Source: Tretioscincus oriximinensis (taxonomy: Eukaryota > Chordata > Lepidosauria > Squamata > Gymnophthalmidae). From it: DNA of 64,000 bases. Below are positions 32,303 through 43,494 of the stretch, one piece after another; the first letter of the stretch is position 1, and each line of letters opens with the position of its first letter. The position numbers and the translations under genes were made by a program. Where the stretch lies: contig JAJVDF010000262.1 of the NCBI GenBank assembly GCA_022410635.1, positions 842,058 through 906,057 on the forward strand. Reading direction: 5' to 3'. The notes beneath the pieces were generated by a model that saw only the letters and a list, made by a program, of their open reading frames with translations, was not told where the DNA came from and made no database searches.

Positions 32303-33201
32303 CAGTTTGATCCAACATTTTTGGACCCGAGGGCCAATAAAACATCATTGCAGGAGTATGAGGGTCAGAATGACATTACTTCCGGGGCGGGACAGGAAGT
32401 GATGTCACTCTGGTCCCCACACTCCTGATGTCACTTCCTGTCCCGCTCTGGAAGGGGACCGGAAGTGATATCACTTCGGATACCATTCCCGGAAGCAGAT
32501 TCTGGAACTGGCATCGTCAAATGTTGGCATCTTGGGTAAATGGGTGGCAAAGAGGCCAGGCAACTGCGAGCGTCGGAGTCTTGACCCAAGATGCTGACAC
32601 TCACAGCTGCCTGGCCGCTCCGATACCCACTTGCCCAAGATGCCGGCACTTGCAGCTGCCTCATCGCTTCGACTGTAACACTGTGCTGGTGTTATGGACG
32701 AAAGGAGAAGGGGGGAAGTGGACGCAGCCGGCTCCCCCCTGCTTCTTTCGTCCATAACACCAGTGGGTGTTACGGACAAAAGGAGCAGGCGGCTGCAAGC
32801 ATCAGCATGGAAGTGGCAAGGCAGCTGCCTTGCTGCTTTGATGCCAACCAGTGCCAGCCGCTGAGTGCTCCACTGGGGCTTCCCTGATGGTGCGCATACT
32901 GTTAATTTGGCAATTCCACCTTCCGTACTGGCTCCTGTTCCCCATGGGAGTCGCCATGATAGGGGAACTCCGCCCTCCATTAGTGCCATGTTAGGGAAAC
33001 TCCGTCCTTTGTTCCCCCAACATGGCGACTCCCGAGCGGAACAGGAACCAGCACTGAAGGTGGGAATTGCCAAATTAACAGTATGCGCGCCATCAGGAAA
33101 CCCCCTGCGGAGCGCTCAGCAGCCGCCTGGCCCCTTTGCAGGCCATAAAAATGGCTTGGTAGGCCGCATGCGGCCTAAAGGCCACGGGTTGGACCAAGCT
33201 A
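32303..33201. mobile_element. Non-autonomous hAT-like DNA transposon (899 bp)
   Basis: The 5' end CAGTTTGATCCAACATTTTT and the 3' end GGGTTGGACCAAGCTA form imperfect terminal inverted repeats: 11 of the outer 14 positions pair. The flanks are ATCTATTC (32295-32302) and ATCTGTTC (33202-33209), a 7/8 match in the 8-bp target duplication typical of hAT. The interior is GC-rich and full of inverted repeats, including GGAAGTGATGTCAC-type blocks (32360-32490) and mirrored blocks around 32880-33080. No transposase is encoded; the long open frames here are by-products of GC content. Confidence 0.75.
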
Positions 33202-34074
33202 ATCTGTTCTATGCTTATTAGCAGGACACCGAAATGTTGAGTTACATTACAATTCTGTCTTATCAAGATAATCATTTCGAAAGCAAATTAGTGTTGCTTT
33301 TTTTTAGGAAAGCAACAATCTCTTGGGCATTTTTACATCCCCTTTCCCGCCCCTGCCTTTTTCACATGCTGTTTTTAATTATTTTAGCCATATAAGAAGA
33401 ACCTCTTAGAACTCCTTTCAAAATCACCCTTTGTCTTTTATCTTAAAGAGGAGGTTTGGCAAGAGATCATATTGGATCTGAAGCAGCCTCCTAAGCAGCT
33501 GGGGAGAGAGGGATGGAGACTGAGTTGCTCTTTGGTGGGAGGAAGGAATGGAGAGCTGCTTCCCTGCAGGAGAGAATTTTCAGAGCTTTCTGAACAGTGG
33601 GGGAGAGAAATATAGAGATAGATATGCTCCATGTGCAAGAGGAAGACTTCTGCAGCCCTCTAGGCAGTTGGGAGGGAGGAGTAGCTTACTGTGCAGAGAA
33701 ACTTGGCAATTTTTGTAGGACTTTGATTTGTATTCTGTAATGAGTTAGAAGATCATCATTTGTTCATTTATTGTTGGGGCCAACAGGAATTCTTGATTTC
33801 AGCAGTCTGCATGACCTGACTTTATGACCTCCATGTACAGAAGAGAGTCTCTTATCTGAAATCCTGGTCAGCCACAGTTAGCAGTCTATAAAGAGTTAAA
33901 AGGATCAAAGTATGACTTATCTTCTTTTGTTGAACTTGTTTCAGTTCCATAGTGAATGCAGAATATAAATGTGTAAGTTAAGAAACAAGGCTATCAGTCT
34001 TTGCTCTAACCAGCAAGTTTTCCTTCCCTCCTCTCAACTCTTCAAAAGAGGACCTGATAGCAGCCAACATGAAT

Positions 34075-34335
34075 AGCTTTTAAAAGGATTAGATAAATTC
34101 ATGGGGGGCAGATATATCAATAGCAACTCTGAACTTCTTCCAGGTTGGACAGACAGGCAGGATACTTCTAAATGCTGGCTGTTAGTGAGCTGAGATTAGG
34201 TGAAAGTATTACCTTCTATTACTGCTTGCCCATGTTCAAAATCGATAGCTGGAACAGGATGTGGAACAGGATGCTGGGCTAGATGGATTGTTGCCCAATC
34301 CAAAAGGACATCTCATGTTCTTTTATGTTTTTAGC
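34075..34335 (+). mobile_element. CR1-type LINE 3' end, diverged
   Basis: AGATAAATTCATGGGGGGCA, ATATCAATAGCAACTCTGAA, GGATGCTGGGCTAGATGGAT and CATCTCATGTTCTTTTATGT follow the order of a CR1-type 3' UTR and its TTCTTATG-type end. Non-coding. Confidence 0.65.
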
Positions 34336-35564
34336 AGGCTGCTAAAGATTTTCCCTTGCTAATAAGGAACTTTCAGTAAAACTGCACATGGCTGCAAATG
34401 GTACTTCAGGAGTACCTTTCACAGCATTATACAACATTATTTTGAAGAGATTTCTTATTTTATGCATCTTATATAATTTGAAGTCTAAATATACATTAAC
34501 GATTTCAACTGTGTTTTGTGTAAAATATATGATTTTCGTATAGAGAACGGTATAAGTATTTTAAATGAAGAAGGCCTAAATTAGGAATGAGTATCCTTTT
34601 GTTGTGGGTAGTCATTTGGGCATTACTAGCTGGCAGCAGTTTACATAGAGTCAATGATGAATGGGGCTTCTCTTCCCCCATCTTCCAAAAACTACATAGA
34701 CAAAAAAGCAGATAAAGTGAGGATTCCCTAGGACAAGGTCATTTTATGTCAAAGGGTTAATCAACATTTTTTATAAGAATTTCAGTTTTATGCATATTCA
34801 GACTAAATCCAAGCAGTTTAACCTACAAAATTATCTATACGTTCAGGTTTCAGCTCTTGCTCTTAAAATAGGGTGAGAATATGAAAAGTCTTGTTTGCTT
34901 TTTTATAGATGAATATGCAGCTAATATTCAGACTCCTGTAATTGTTTCTACCTCTATTAAGTATAAGATCTTATCAATTTGAAGATCTGGGATCAAGGTA
35001 GCTTGAAAAATGAATTTTAAATAACGAGAGCTGTAACAAGAGAATTATTTATCCATAATTGATCAACAATCCTCTTGTACCCCATTTTTCAATGCTTTCC
35101 CTATGGTTTATATCAAATGAGATAGGATAAAGGTGCACAAGCTATAAAAAATAATAAGGCATTAGTCATTTTTTCGATAAATCAAGAAAGTATACATTAG
35201 AAACTTTAGCTGTTTCTTCAGTGTCTAGTTAGAAGCCATGGAACAAAGGGTTGTGAAGAGATCTGTGTTGAACTGAGAGAAATCGGGTAGGCAGCATTAT
35301 GTTCAAACGCTGCAGAGGAAATAACATTCTGCAAGTTGTTGGTTGATGTTGTAATTGGCATAGAGAACACAATAATTGAAAGAGAAGGGGGATTTCAAGA
35401 AAGCTATGAAACATAAGTAGAAAGTAACCATAAAAGCTGTAAGAATGGAGTAAATCCTCCATGCTTTATTTACTGTGTCTTTCTTTCTCTTTCTCTCTCT
35501 TTCTCTCCCTGTCTCTTCTTTTTGCTTCTTTGCCTTGGGGTCTTGGGTTTACCTACTGAAACAG

Positions 35565-35663
35565 ATGCCAGAAGAAGATTCTCCAGAGGATCTATCATCT
35601 GAGCATGAAGCTGCCTTAATCATGGAGTCTTTTACACAGAAAAGCCTTGTTTCTTCTCCTGAG
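35565..35663 (+). CDS. EPB41L1: EPB41L1 probable cassette exon (33 codons)
   Basis: A 99-nt open stretch, phase 0/0, encoding MPEEDSPEDLSSEHEAALIM then ESFTQKSLVSSPE (residues 445-477 if included). Upstream is a long CT-rich tract ending CTACTGAAACAG; the donor is GAG|GTTATC, poor at +3 and +5. Composition (acidic, Ser/Pro-rich) is like the neighbouring linkers. It is absent from the short 4.1N form I remember, so it is probably alternatively spliced. It is supported by frame, length and splice borders, not by a remembered homologue. Confidence 0.68.
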
Positions 35664-38600
35664 GTTATCATTGCTCAGTTTCTTTCTCTTTTCCATATCC
35701 CTTTTCCCTTTTGTTTCCCTTGGTAGATGGATTCTTGGTAGATGGATTTAGGCTATAGTGTTCTGCAGACTCACCAGGGGAAAAACCCTGTTGAACCAAG
35801 TGCCCTCATTCTGGAGTAGAGAAGCACATGATTGCCTTGTAAATGTCATCTTTTGGCAACAAAGGGCAGTAAACAAAGGATTTACTTGAAACTCATTCAA
35901 CAGCAGGATTCTTATTTCACTAATCCATTAACTCCTAACCTATGAGTGTTAAGAAGTACTGTTATGAGTTCTGCTTTACTCTGATAGCATCATGCAGAGG
36001 CTCTTAAATTGGCTTTTAGAACAATGTTTTTGGAAAGTAGATCTAACCTTGTCATGGGTGGATAGAACAAGAGCCTGAAAGTCACCTGCAAGACACATCA
36101 TAAAGCTATAGCTGATTTGCACACAGCAGGAATACAGTATACAGGCTCCTCCCATTTAAGTTAAACTAGGGTCCTAAAGATTTCCCAATCACTGGACACT
36201 GGAGCACACTTTTCTCTGTTTGAATGAAGCAAGTGAAATTCCTTAGAGCCTGTGATTCAACAGCAAGTTGTGACCAAAATGGATTGTAAGTGATAAATTA
36301 TTTTTTCTTGTACTGTCCAAAAAGGGAAATAATTCTCAGTCTTCAGTTCTTAGTAGACTTGGATAAGCGGAGGCAAGGAGAACTTCTTTTGATGCTTCCT
36401 GGGAATTGAAACTTTGGTAGTAAATCCTGTCATACTGTGATAGTATGTGTGTAAATTCACCAATCAATGATGGAAAGAAATGCTACTTTCACCACTGACC
36501 CATGATTGTAGACTGCTGGAACTTTAACAGAAAAAACATTCCCCCATTCATATGCACATGTAAAAATTAGAGAAAGCAACCATAAGCAAACCAGCAAAGG
36601 GCAGAGGAAGAAATAATCTTTCTTTAAATATGTCATTAAGGCTTGCAGGGCAGTAAAAATATAAATGGTTTCCAGATTATTTGTTTGCTCTATAGACGAT
36701 ATTTTGATTATCCGATATTTGATTCTCCTCTGGGGGAGAAATGTCCCATATACAGTAATACTGTACCTCTAGGTAGTTTGGGGGAGACATTTAACAAGTA
36801 TGGTAGTTTGGTATATGTTTGTAATTGAGTCATCGATGTAATTGTAGTGATCTATGGCAAATTGTTACGATTTTGAGTTAGGCCAAGAAACTATATAGAA
36901 ACTTCAATAACGGTTTTAAATCAGATGTAGTACTCGGACAACTGAATGNTTATCTGTAATGGGTACTAGTGCACAATAAAATCACAGTATCCATGTTCTT
37001 CTGCTCTGTTGTATTATGAGAGCTGATTCCTGAATTCACATCCCTGAACAAGTTTGTGGATAGTGGCTTGCTTATTTTTCTTCTTCTTCTAAGAATAACA
37101 CTGTGCAAATGAACAGGTGTGCTCTTTTCTACTACCTGCTCTAAGACAGGAACCTTAAAAAGAAAACAAATCAAAGAGGTTATTTATAAGAGAGTATGCT
37201 CAATGACCTCTCAGTAAGTGCTTTAAACTATGTAGGCTGGCACAGAAGAGCAGAGAACAGAAAAGCAATTAAATGATAAGAGTACTTTTTTCATGCCTTA
37301 CCCCTTTGTCCTCCAAGGAGAGAGACTATGAATGGGGAGGATGGGGTCAATATCCTACACAAGATCAATATTTTTGTGCTTATAGTAATTCTTCTATTAA
37401 TACTCCATCTTGTTTTAAGAACAAGTAGGTNAAGCCAGATATAAACTGAATCTGTCACATAGCTTCACCCACACCTCAGAATTTTATATCAATGCTGCCA
37501 TGCACAGAAAACTCCAAGCATGTCAGAGGACAGAATGGTGTTTATTTTCTTTACTCCTTATTCCTCAACCAAAATATGAACTAGAAAGTGCAGGACCCAG
37601 AAGGTTTAGTTTGAATTTGAATCTTTCAACCTTCAGTCCTGTTCAAACTGAACCAGTTTGAATTAGAACCAGTTTGACACCTCTGTGCTAATAGTAAGCA
37701 TCACCTAAATGTCAAAGAAATTCCCCTACTTGTTCCACTTTTTGCATCAACTTTTTTTATTCATTCATAAATCCTCCAACTCTTTTCATAAAATGGTGCC
37801 AGGAGTAAAGCAATAAAAATGAACTTAAAAGCCCTAATAACTACAGCCCCTATTTCAGACCTATTTAGCTTCCTTGTTTGAAAAAAAAAATGATTTAGCT
37901 ATTTCATTCCATTCTTCATGTTCTTTATTGTTCCAGAGAGACAATCATTTGAGGCACTTTTCTTCCCAGATTCTGATACACAATGGCCTTGTATCTAGAA
38001 ATGCAAATATGTCTTGTGGAAGTGAATTGTAGCAATTGTCAATTCCCAAGCGCACACGTATATATGCAGTCATACATTCTGTGTTTCTCACATCATTCCA
38101 GATACTAGTTTATCCTCCCATTACATCATATTGCTAGAGCATGACCCAGATCACGGTACCAGAAAACAAATGTTGATTTTTCCCCCCCTGGTTTTGTATT
38201 TATGCTGCAAACATTGTGGAAAATAAGATAAAATGTGGTGAACTACGATGTTGATTTACAATAATTAATTAATTGCTAATCATGGCTAAGTAATGCCTCT
38301 TTACTGCACTGCTTATGTCTAGCTAGAGGTATGCTCCACATTACCTTCATAGAATTCTAATCGAAACATTTATAAGCAAAATTCTGAGGAATAAAAACTA
38401 TAGAGGTAAAACTGCATGGCATGGATCAATGCACTACAAGGAGCAATAGATTAGATGGATTTATAGTGTGCTCATGCATTGTGTTTATGATAGTTACGAA
38501 GGGCAGTTACTTTGGCTTTTATATCCCAACTATTTCAATGGGTCACCTGAGTCCATTTTTTTAATACAAACTGTTATCACTTATCACAATTTACAACAAT

Positions 38601-38796
38601 ATGCAAGTAGAAATAAGAAAGTGGGATATGAATGCAGCATCCTATCAAATAAAACTGAACAATATTTTTTAAAAAAAATTAAACTCACATTAAAATAATT
38701 GTAGTCCATTTTAACTACAACTGGCATTGAAATCAATGAGCTCATTTTATAAAAGTCAGAGCTAACTAATTTTGCTGAAAAATCAATGTACTAAGT

Positions 38797-40397
38797 CAGT
38801 GTGGTCCAACCTTTTTGTACCAGAGGGCCGATCAAACATCATTGCAGGAGTGTGAGGGCCAGAGTGACATCACTTCCTGTCCTGCCCTGGAAGTAACATC
38901 ACTTCTGGGGCAGGACAGGAAGTGATGTCACTTCCTGCCCCGTTCCGGAAGTGACGATACTGCTGGGGTGGGACAGGAAGTGATGTCACTCTGGCCCTCA
39001 TACCCCTGTTGTCACTTCCTGCCCCCCTCTGGAAGTGTCGTCACTTCCGGGGCAGGAACAGGAAGTGATGTCACTCTGGATGCCATTCCTAAAAGCAGAT
39101 TCCAGAAGTGACAACACTTGTGGTGTCACTTCAGTCTGGGCCACCATTTCCAGAAGTGACAACACAAATGCTTCCGGCCCCAGTATATTTCCTGTGTGAT
39201 TCCTGATAAAATGTATAAGATTCTAATGCAGCCCCCAACCCAATAAATATAAAACGTGAATGTCAAAAATGTATATAATATTCTGAATGCAAAAATATGG
39301 TAAACAGTAAACGGTAAAGTGCTATTCAATCCCGGTTCACATAACAGGGTTTTTTCTTCTTTTTTTAAGCACCTCAAAGGCTTAGAAAAAAGGCTTTTTG
39401 CTCATTTTTGCATTTGCAAATGCATTTATCACTTCCTCAAAATCAAAACTGACGATATTTGATTCCATGGTGACCACTCCCAAGACTAAACAGTTGTTCT
39501 TAAATCTGTGAAGGTCTTAGATAGTTCTTAAATGGTAGAAGCAGCACAGAAAAGCAGGCGGAAATGCAACTGAGAGCCATTCTGCTATTAGAAAAACTAG
39601 AACTCAACCCACATTAGAAGTGATTTTTTAATATATAAAAGACATGTGCTCAGCAGAAATCATTTTTAAAAATGCAGAATTCAAACCAGATTAAATGGAG
39701 AAAATATGAAGCAAGGAGGGAAGGAAGGCCCGAAGGGGAGGTAGAGAGAGGAAGAAAAAAAGAAGGAATGGGGAAGGAGGAAAAAAGGAACAGGAGGAAA
39801 GAGAAAAAGAAAAAGAAAGGACAGAAAGAAAAAGAAGAAAGGGAAGAAAGAACAGCCACAGAAAATTAAAAATCACATTAGGAGTAAAATAAATAAAAAT
39901 AGGCTAATAATTTTGTTATTCACACACTAAACACACCGCAAATGAAATCTAGAACTCAACCCACATTAGAAGTAATTTTTATATATATATAAAAGACATG
40001 TGCTCAGCAGAAACCATTTTTAAAATGCAGAATCCAAGCCAGATTAAATGGAGAAAATATGAAGCAAGGAGGGAAGGAACTTGAACGGAGAAAAAAGGAA
40101 AAGGAAGATAGAAATAAAGAAAGAGAAAGAAAAGAAAGAAAGAGAAAGGAAGGTAAACTACCTCGTAGTTTGCTCCTCAGACTGCAGCCAGCAGGAGTTT
40201 CTGACACTGGCTCCGGTGGCAGCAGCCTCCACATTTTGCCACCCCGGGCAGCTGCCACCAGAACCTGGCACTGCTTGGGATGCGGCTGCAGCCCGGTGAG
40301 GCGGCGTAGGCGGGCAAGGTGCGAGGCGGGCCCGGGGCAAGGCAGGTGAGGCAGCCCAGTGCGAGGTGGCTGCATGGCCCCTTTGTGGGCCACGCTG
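38797..40397. mobile_element. Non-autonomous hAT-like transposon (about 1.6 kb)
   Basis: The 5' end CAGTGTGGTCCAACCTTTTT is of the Charlie/hAT kind. The 3' end GTGGGCCACGCTG pairs with it at 9 of the outer 11 positions. The flanks TACTAAGT (38789-38796) and TACTGTGT (40398-40405) agree at 6 of 8, so the 3' boundary is less sure than for 32303-33201. The first 380 bp share the GGAAGTGATGTCAC array with that element. The interior has a 352-bp tandem duplication, GA-rich tracts and a CpG-rich right end (40180-40390). Confidence 0.6.
39597..40160. repeat. 352-bp direct duplication with GA-rich tracts
   Basis: CTAGAACTCAACCCACATTA begins at 39597 and again at 39949. Both copies continue for about 130 bp with few differences (AAAAGACATGTGCTCAGCAG; ATTAAATGGAGAAAATATGA) into a purine-rich stretch (39715-39855 and 40065-40155). 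It lies inside the hAT-like element 38797-40397. Confidence 0.85.
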
Positions 40398-42364
40398 TAC
40401 TGTGTTATCTAATATATTGGTCAAATAAATCAATAAATGCTTACAGGAACAAACACAGATATTCACAAGTGCATAAACAAAGCACAGTTTTAACAGAGTG
40501 TGGCCAGCACAAAAATGAACCAATTTTAACCCTGCAGTTATTTGCAGTGATTACTATATCAAGTGTGTTAATATGATATACAAATGGTTGAAGAATTTTG
40601 GTTTTGCAAATATTTCTTCTATATTTCTGTCAACCAATGCACTGAGCATTGCTATCTAATTTACTTTAAAGCTCTCTAATTACGACAGAGTTCTCAACTT
40701 CATATAAAAATCCAGATTTAAATACATTTATTGAGAAGCATGCTTCTAAATTTGATAGATCTTTTCCTTATTTTGTGTTGGTTAAAACAGGCATATGTTA
40801 ACTTTTTGATTAACATTTTGGTGTCAGCTTTTTATGCTACAAGAATTCAACACTTTTTTNNAAAAAAAATGCTTAGTTGAACTTTATTTTTATAATTAAA
40901 TACCAGTTCATTCGCATGAATACTTCAGAACCCATAAGCATATAATTGAATTTTAATATTTTTATGTATTTATTGCCACAAAATGACCATAACAGATAAA
41001 AGAAACATTAGAAGCATCTTTTTTTAAAAAAGTTAAAATTTTGAGACATTAAAAAAACATTAAAAAAGAAATAAAAAAATAAGGACAAGATGCCTACAAT
41101 TAAGCACAGAATTAAAAGTATAATTTGTCTGATACCATCTTTAAAACTTCAAACACTAAAATATTCTTTGATGCTATGTTCTACATTGCTTTTTAAATCT
41201 ATTAACTGATTAGAATTATCCAATTGAATACATTTTATTGATAATTTTCAGAAATGCCTTTGAAAGGACAATTTTACTCCCACTTGACAGATTTTGGATT
41301 TTTAATAGACATAAATGGGGTTTTATTTTTTTGTGAATCCTTTCATTTTAGTCTGTCTTGAATATAGTTTGAATGAGAAGAGTGGATTGTTCTGTGTTTT
41401 TTAGCAAGATCTGGGAACACAAAATGATACACATTAATCGTTCATTATTTGCACACAGATTGGCATGCCTATTATGATGCAATACTCAACTAAGAACTCT
41501 GCCATGCACTGTAATGCAACACGGCACGTTGCACTGGAGTAAACCACTCCTCCGTGCATTGGAATATAAGCTTTTGTAAAGTTGTCCACAAAATCAGTGT
41601 TTTTTCCTGCTCTTTAGCAAAACAGCTGCAACAAATACAAATAAGAGATTTAAGCAACCGACATTACAGTGGCAAAATAGAGTTTTTAATCTACCCCATT
41701 GACCATTTTTCATCATTTTTCCATCAGTTTGTACTCTTATTTTCTACTGAGTGCCTGAATGTTCAATGGTGCTCAGGGTGCACAATGAGCGATGGGTTTG
41801 CATAACACAGCATAACATACAAATCTTGTGTATTAACTCATAGCTTCCTCAATGTTTACGGGTTAGCTACCACTGTGCCATACTGTACACTTATTTTAAT
41901 TGCCTCTTACACACTGCTGTAATACATTCCAAATTGCTTCCTTAATCGTACCTTATTCTATGCTTTCTAGTTTCTGATTTAGTTTAATGGGGATAATGGA
42001 CAAAAATTACTGTCTCTAGCATAAGCATACTGGAGAAGTGAAGTCACAAAGGTGTCTTGCTTCATTTTACTTATGGAAAATCCTACGATGCTTTTGACCT
42101 TGTAGAAGGCAAGGTGCTAAATTGTCAGTATTAGCGAGGAAGTTCTGTTGAGATGTGATAAATCCAAGCAAAATACTCTAAATCATTAACAAAGAGAAAT
42201 TCTAGTATGTGTAACTTATGTATATAAAACAGCCTGATGTATCATTTTATGAAGTGGCTTTGCAAATTACAATGGACATTGAGCATATAACATGCTGTGT
42301 TACAATGTTGATCACTGGAGATATAAATAACTTATATCAGTATTAGAGAATCTATAATAGAATC

Positions 42365-42907
42365 TCGATCACGTGAAGTAGTTATTCCTCTGTACAGTAC
42401 TTTGGTACGAGCGCACTTGGAATACTGTTCAGTTTTGGGGGGGGCAATTTAAAAAGGACATTGGTAAACTGGAGAAAGTTCAAAAGAGAGTTACAAGGAT
42501 GGTGTGTGGTCTGGAAACCATGTCCTATTAAAGGATCTAGGGATGTTTAATCTGAAAAAGAGAAAACTGAGAGGAGACCTGACAGCTGTCTACAAAATAT
42601 CTGAAGGGCTGTCACAGAGAAGAGAGATCAGCATTGTTCTCGTTGGCACATGGAAGGACTAGAAACAATGGGATGAAACTGCAAGGGAGTAGATATAGAT
42701 TATATATATAAAAAAAATTTCTAACAGTCAGGGCGATAAACCAGTGGAACAGTTTGCCACAGAAGGTGGTGAGTTTGCCTACGCTGGAAGTCTTCAAACG
42801 GAAGCTAGACAATCATCTGTTTGGGATGGTTTAATGAATCCTGCATTGAGGAGGGGATTGGACCCGATGACCCTGGAGATCCCTCCCAACTCTATGATTC
42901 TATGATA
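42365..42907 (+). mobile_element. CR1 LINE 3' end (ATTCTATGAT type)
   Basis: About 540 bp. It holds remnants of the C-terminal coding region (GCGCACTTGGAATACTGTTC; GAGGAGACCTGACAGCTGTC; GGAAGTCTTCAAACGGAAGC) and the terminal sequence GACCCTGGAGATCCCTCCCA then CTCTATGATTCTATGAT. This is the classical bird/reptile CR1 3' end, a different subfamily from the TTCTTATG-ended copies. Frameshifts and stops make it inactive. Confidence 0.92.
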
Positions 42908-43494
42908 ATTTGCCTGTAGTTCTAGCTTTGATTTTAAGAGTTCATGCTGAGAATGTCTAGACATTCCCCAACAAAATCTCTGAAATTTGATGAAGCTGAA
43001 GCATGTGGAGCAATTTAGGAAACCTGAATATGGTTTTCTTTATACTTGTGTTCAAAAGTTAAATTCTCTTTTTGTTTTAGAAAGAATCTAATATTCATTT
43101 GGCTTATGAAATTGAAAATAAAGATATTAATAGCTAGCTAAAATATTATTTCTTAAATAATATGTTAACATTTCAATTTCAAGTTGTAAGATCTTGAATT
43201 TCCACAACTTTAATTCAATAAAAAATTGGTTCAGTGATAATTTATTGCTAAAACTTTAAATGAAATATTTGACACCAAAGATTTGTTATTTAAAAAAGTG
43301 AAAAATCTCATCAAAATTGATTAAAATCCTGTTTCCAAAAATGGGCATTGAGATATCAACCTTCATTAACGTCATGTAATTTCCTGAGTAAAATAATTTA
43401 ATCAAGTCGAGGATAAAATGTTGCATGTTAATAATGATCTATTCAAGTAATTTTATGTTTAATGCCAACTCTTCTTGCTCCAATTGTAATGCAG

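Larger units (their letters stand above)
31187..35564 (+). other. EPB41L1: Intron with hAT element and CR1 fragment
   Basis: Holds a delimited hAT-like element at 32303-33201 and a CR1 3' end at 34075-34335. A CT-rich tract (35477-35520) precedes the next exon and likely serves as a polypyrimidine tract or a PTB-type binding region. Confidence 0.6.
35664..43494 (+). other. EPB41L1: Large intron (7.8 kb) before the giant exon
   Basis: Contains the hAT-like element 38797-40397 and a CR1 3' end at 42365-42907. The final 550 bp are AT-rich and end in CTTCTTGCTCCAATTGTAATGCAG. I found no additional exon. Confidence 0.6.

Noticed and set aside
32471..33221. Overlapping open frames of 98-200 codons on both strands in the GC-rich intron
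   Set aside because: They lie inside a hAT-like element with matching inverted repeats and target duplication. The translations are low-complexity and resemble no transposase or host protein; the openness follows from high GC.
40004..40523. Open frames of 96-129 codons with KKEKEK or SFLFLSF runs
   Set aside because: These are translations of GA-rich tracts and of the CpG-rich transposon end. No conserved sequence.
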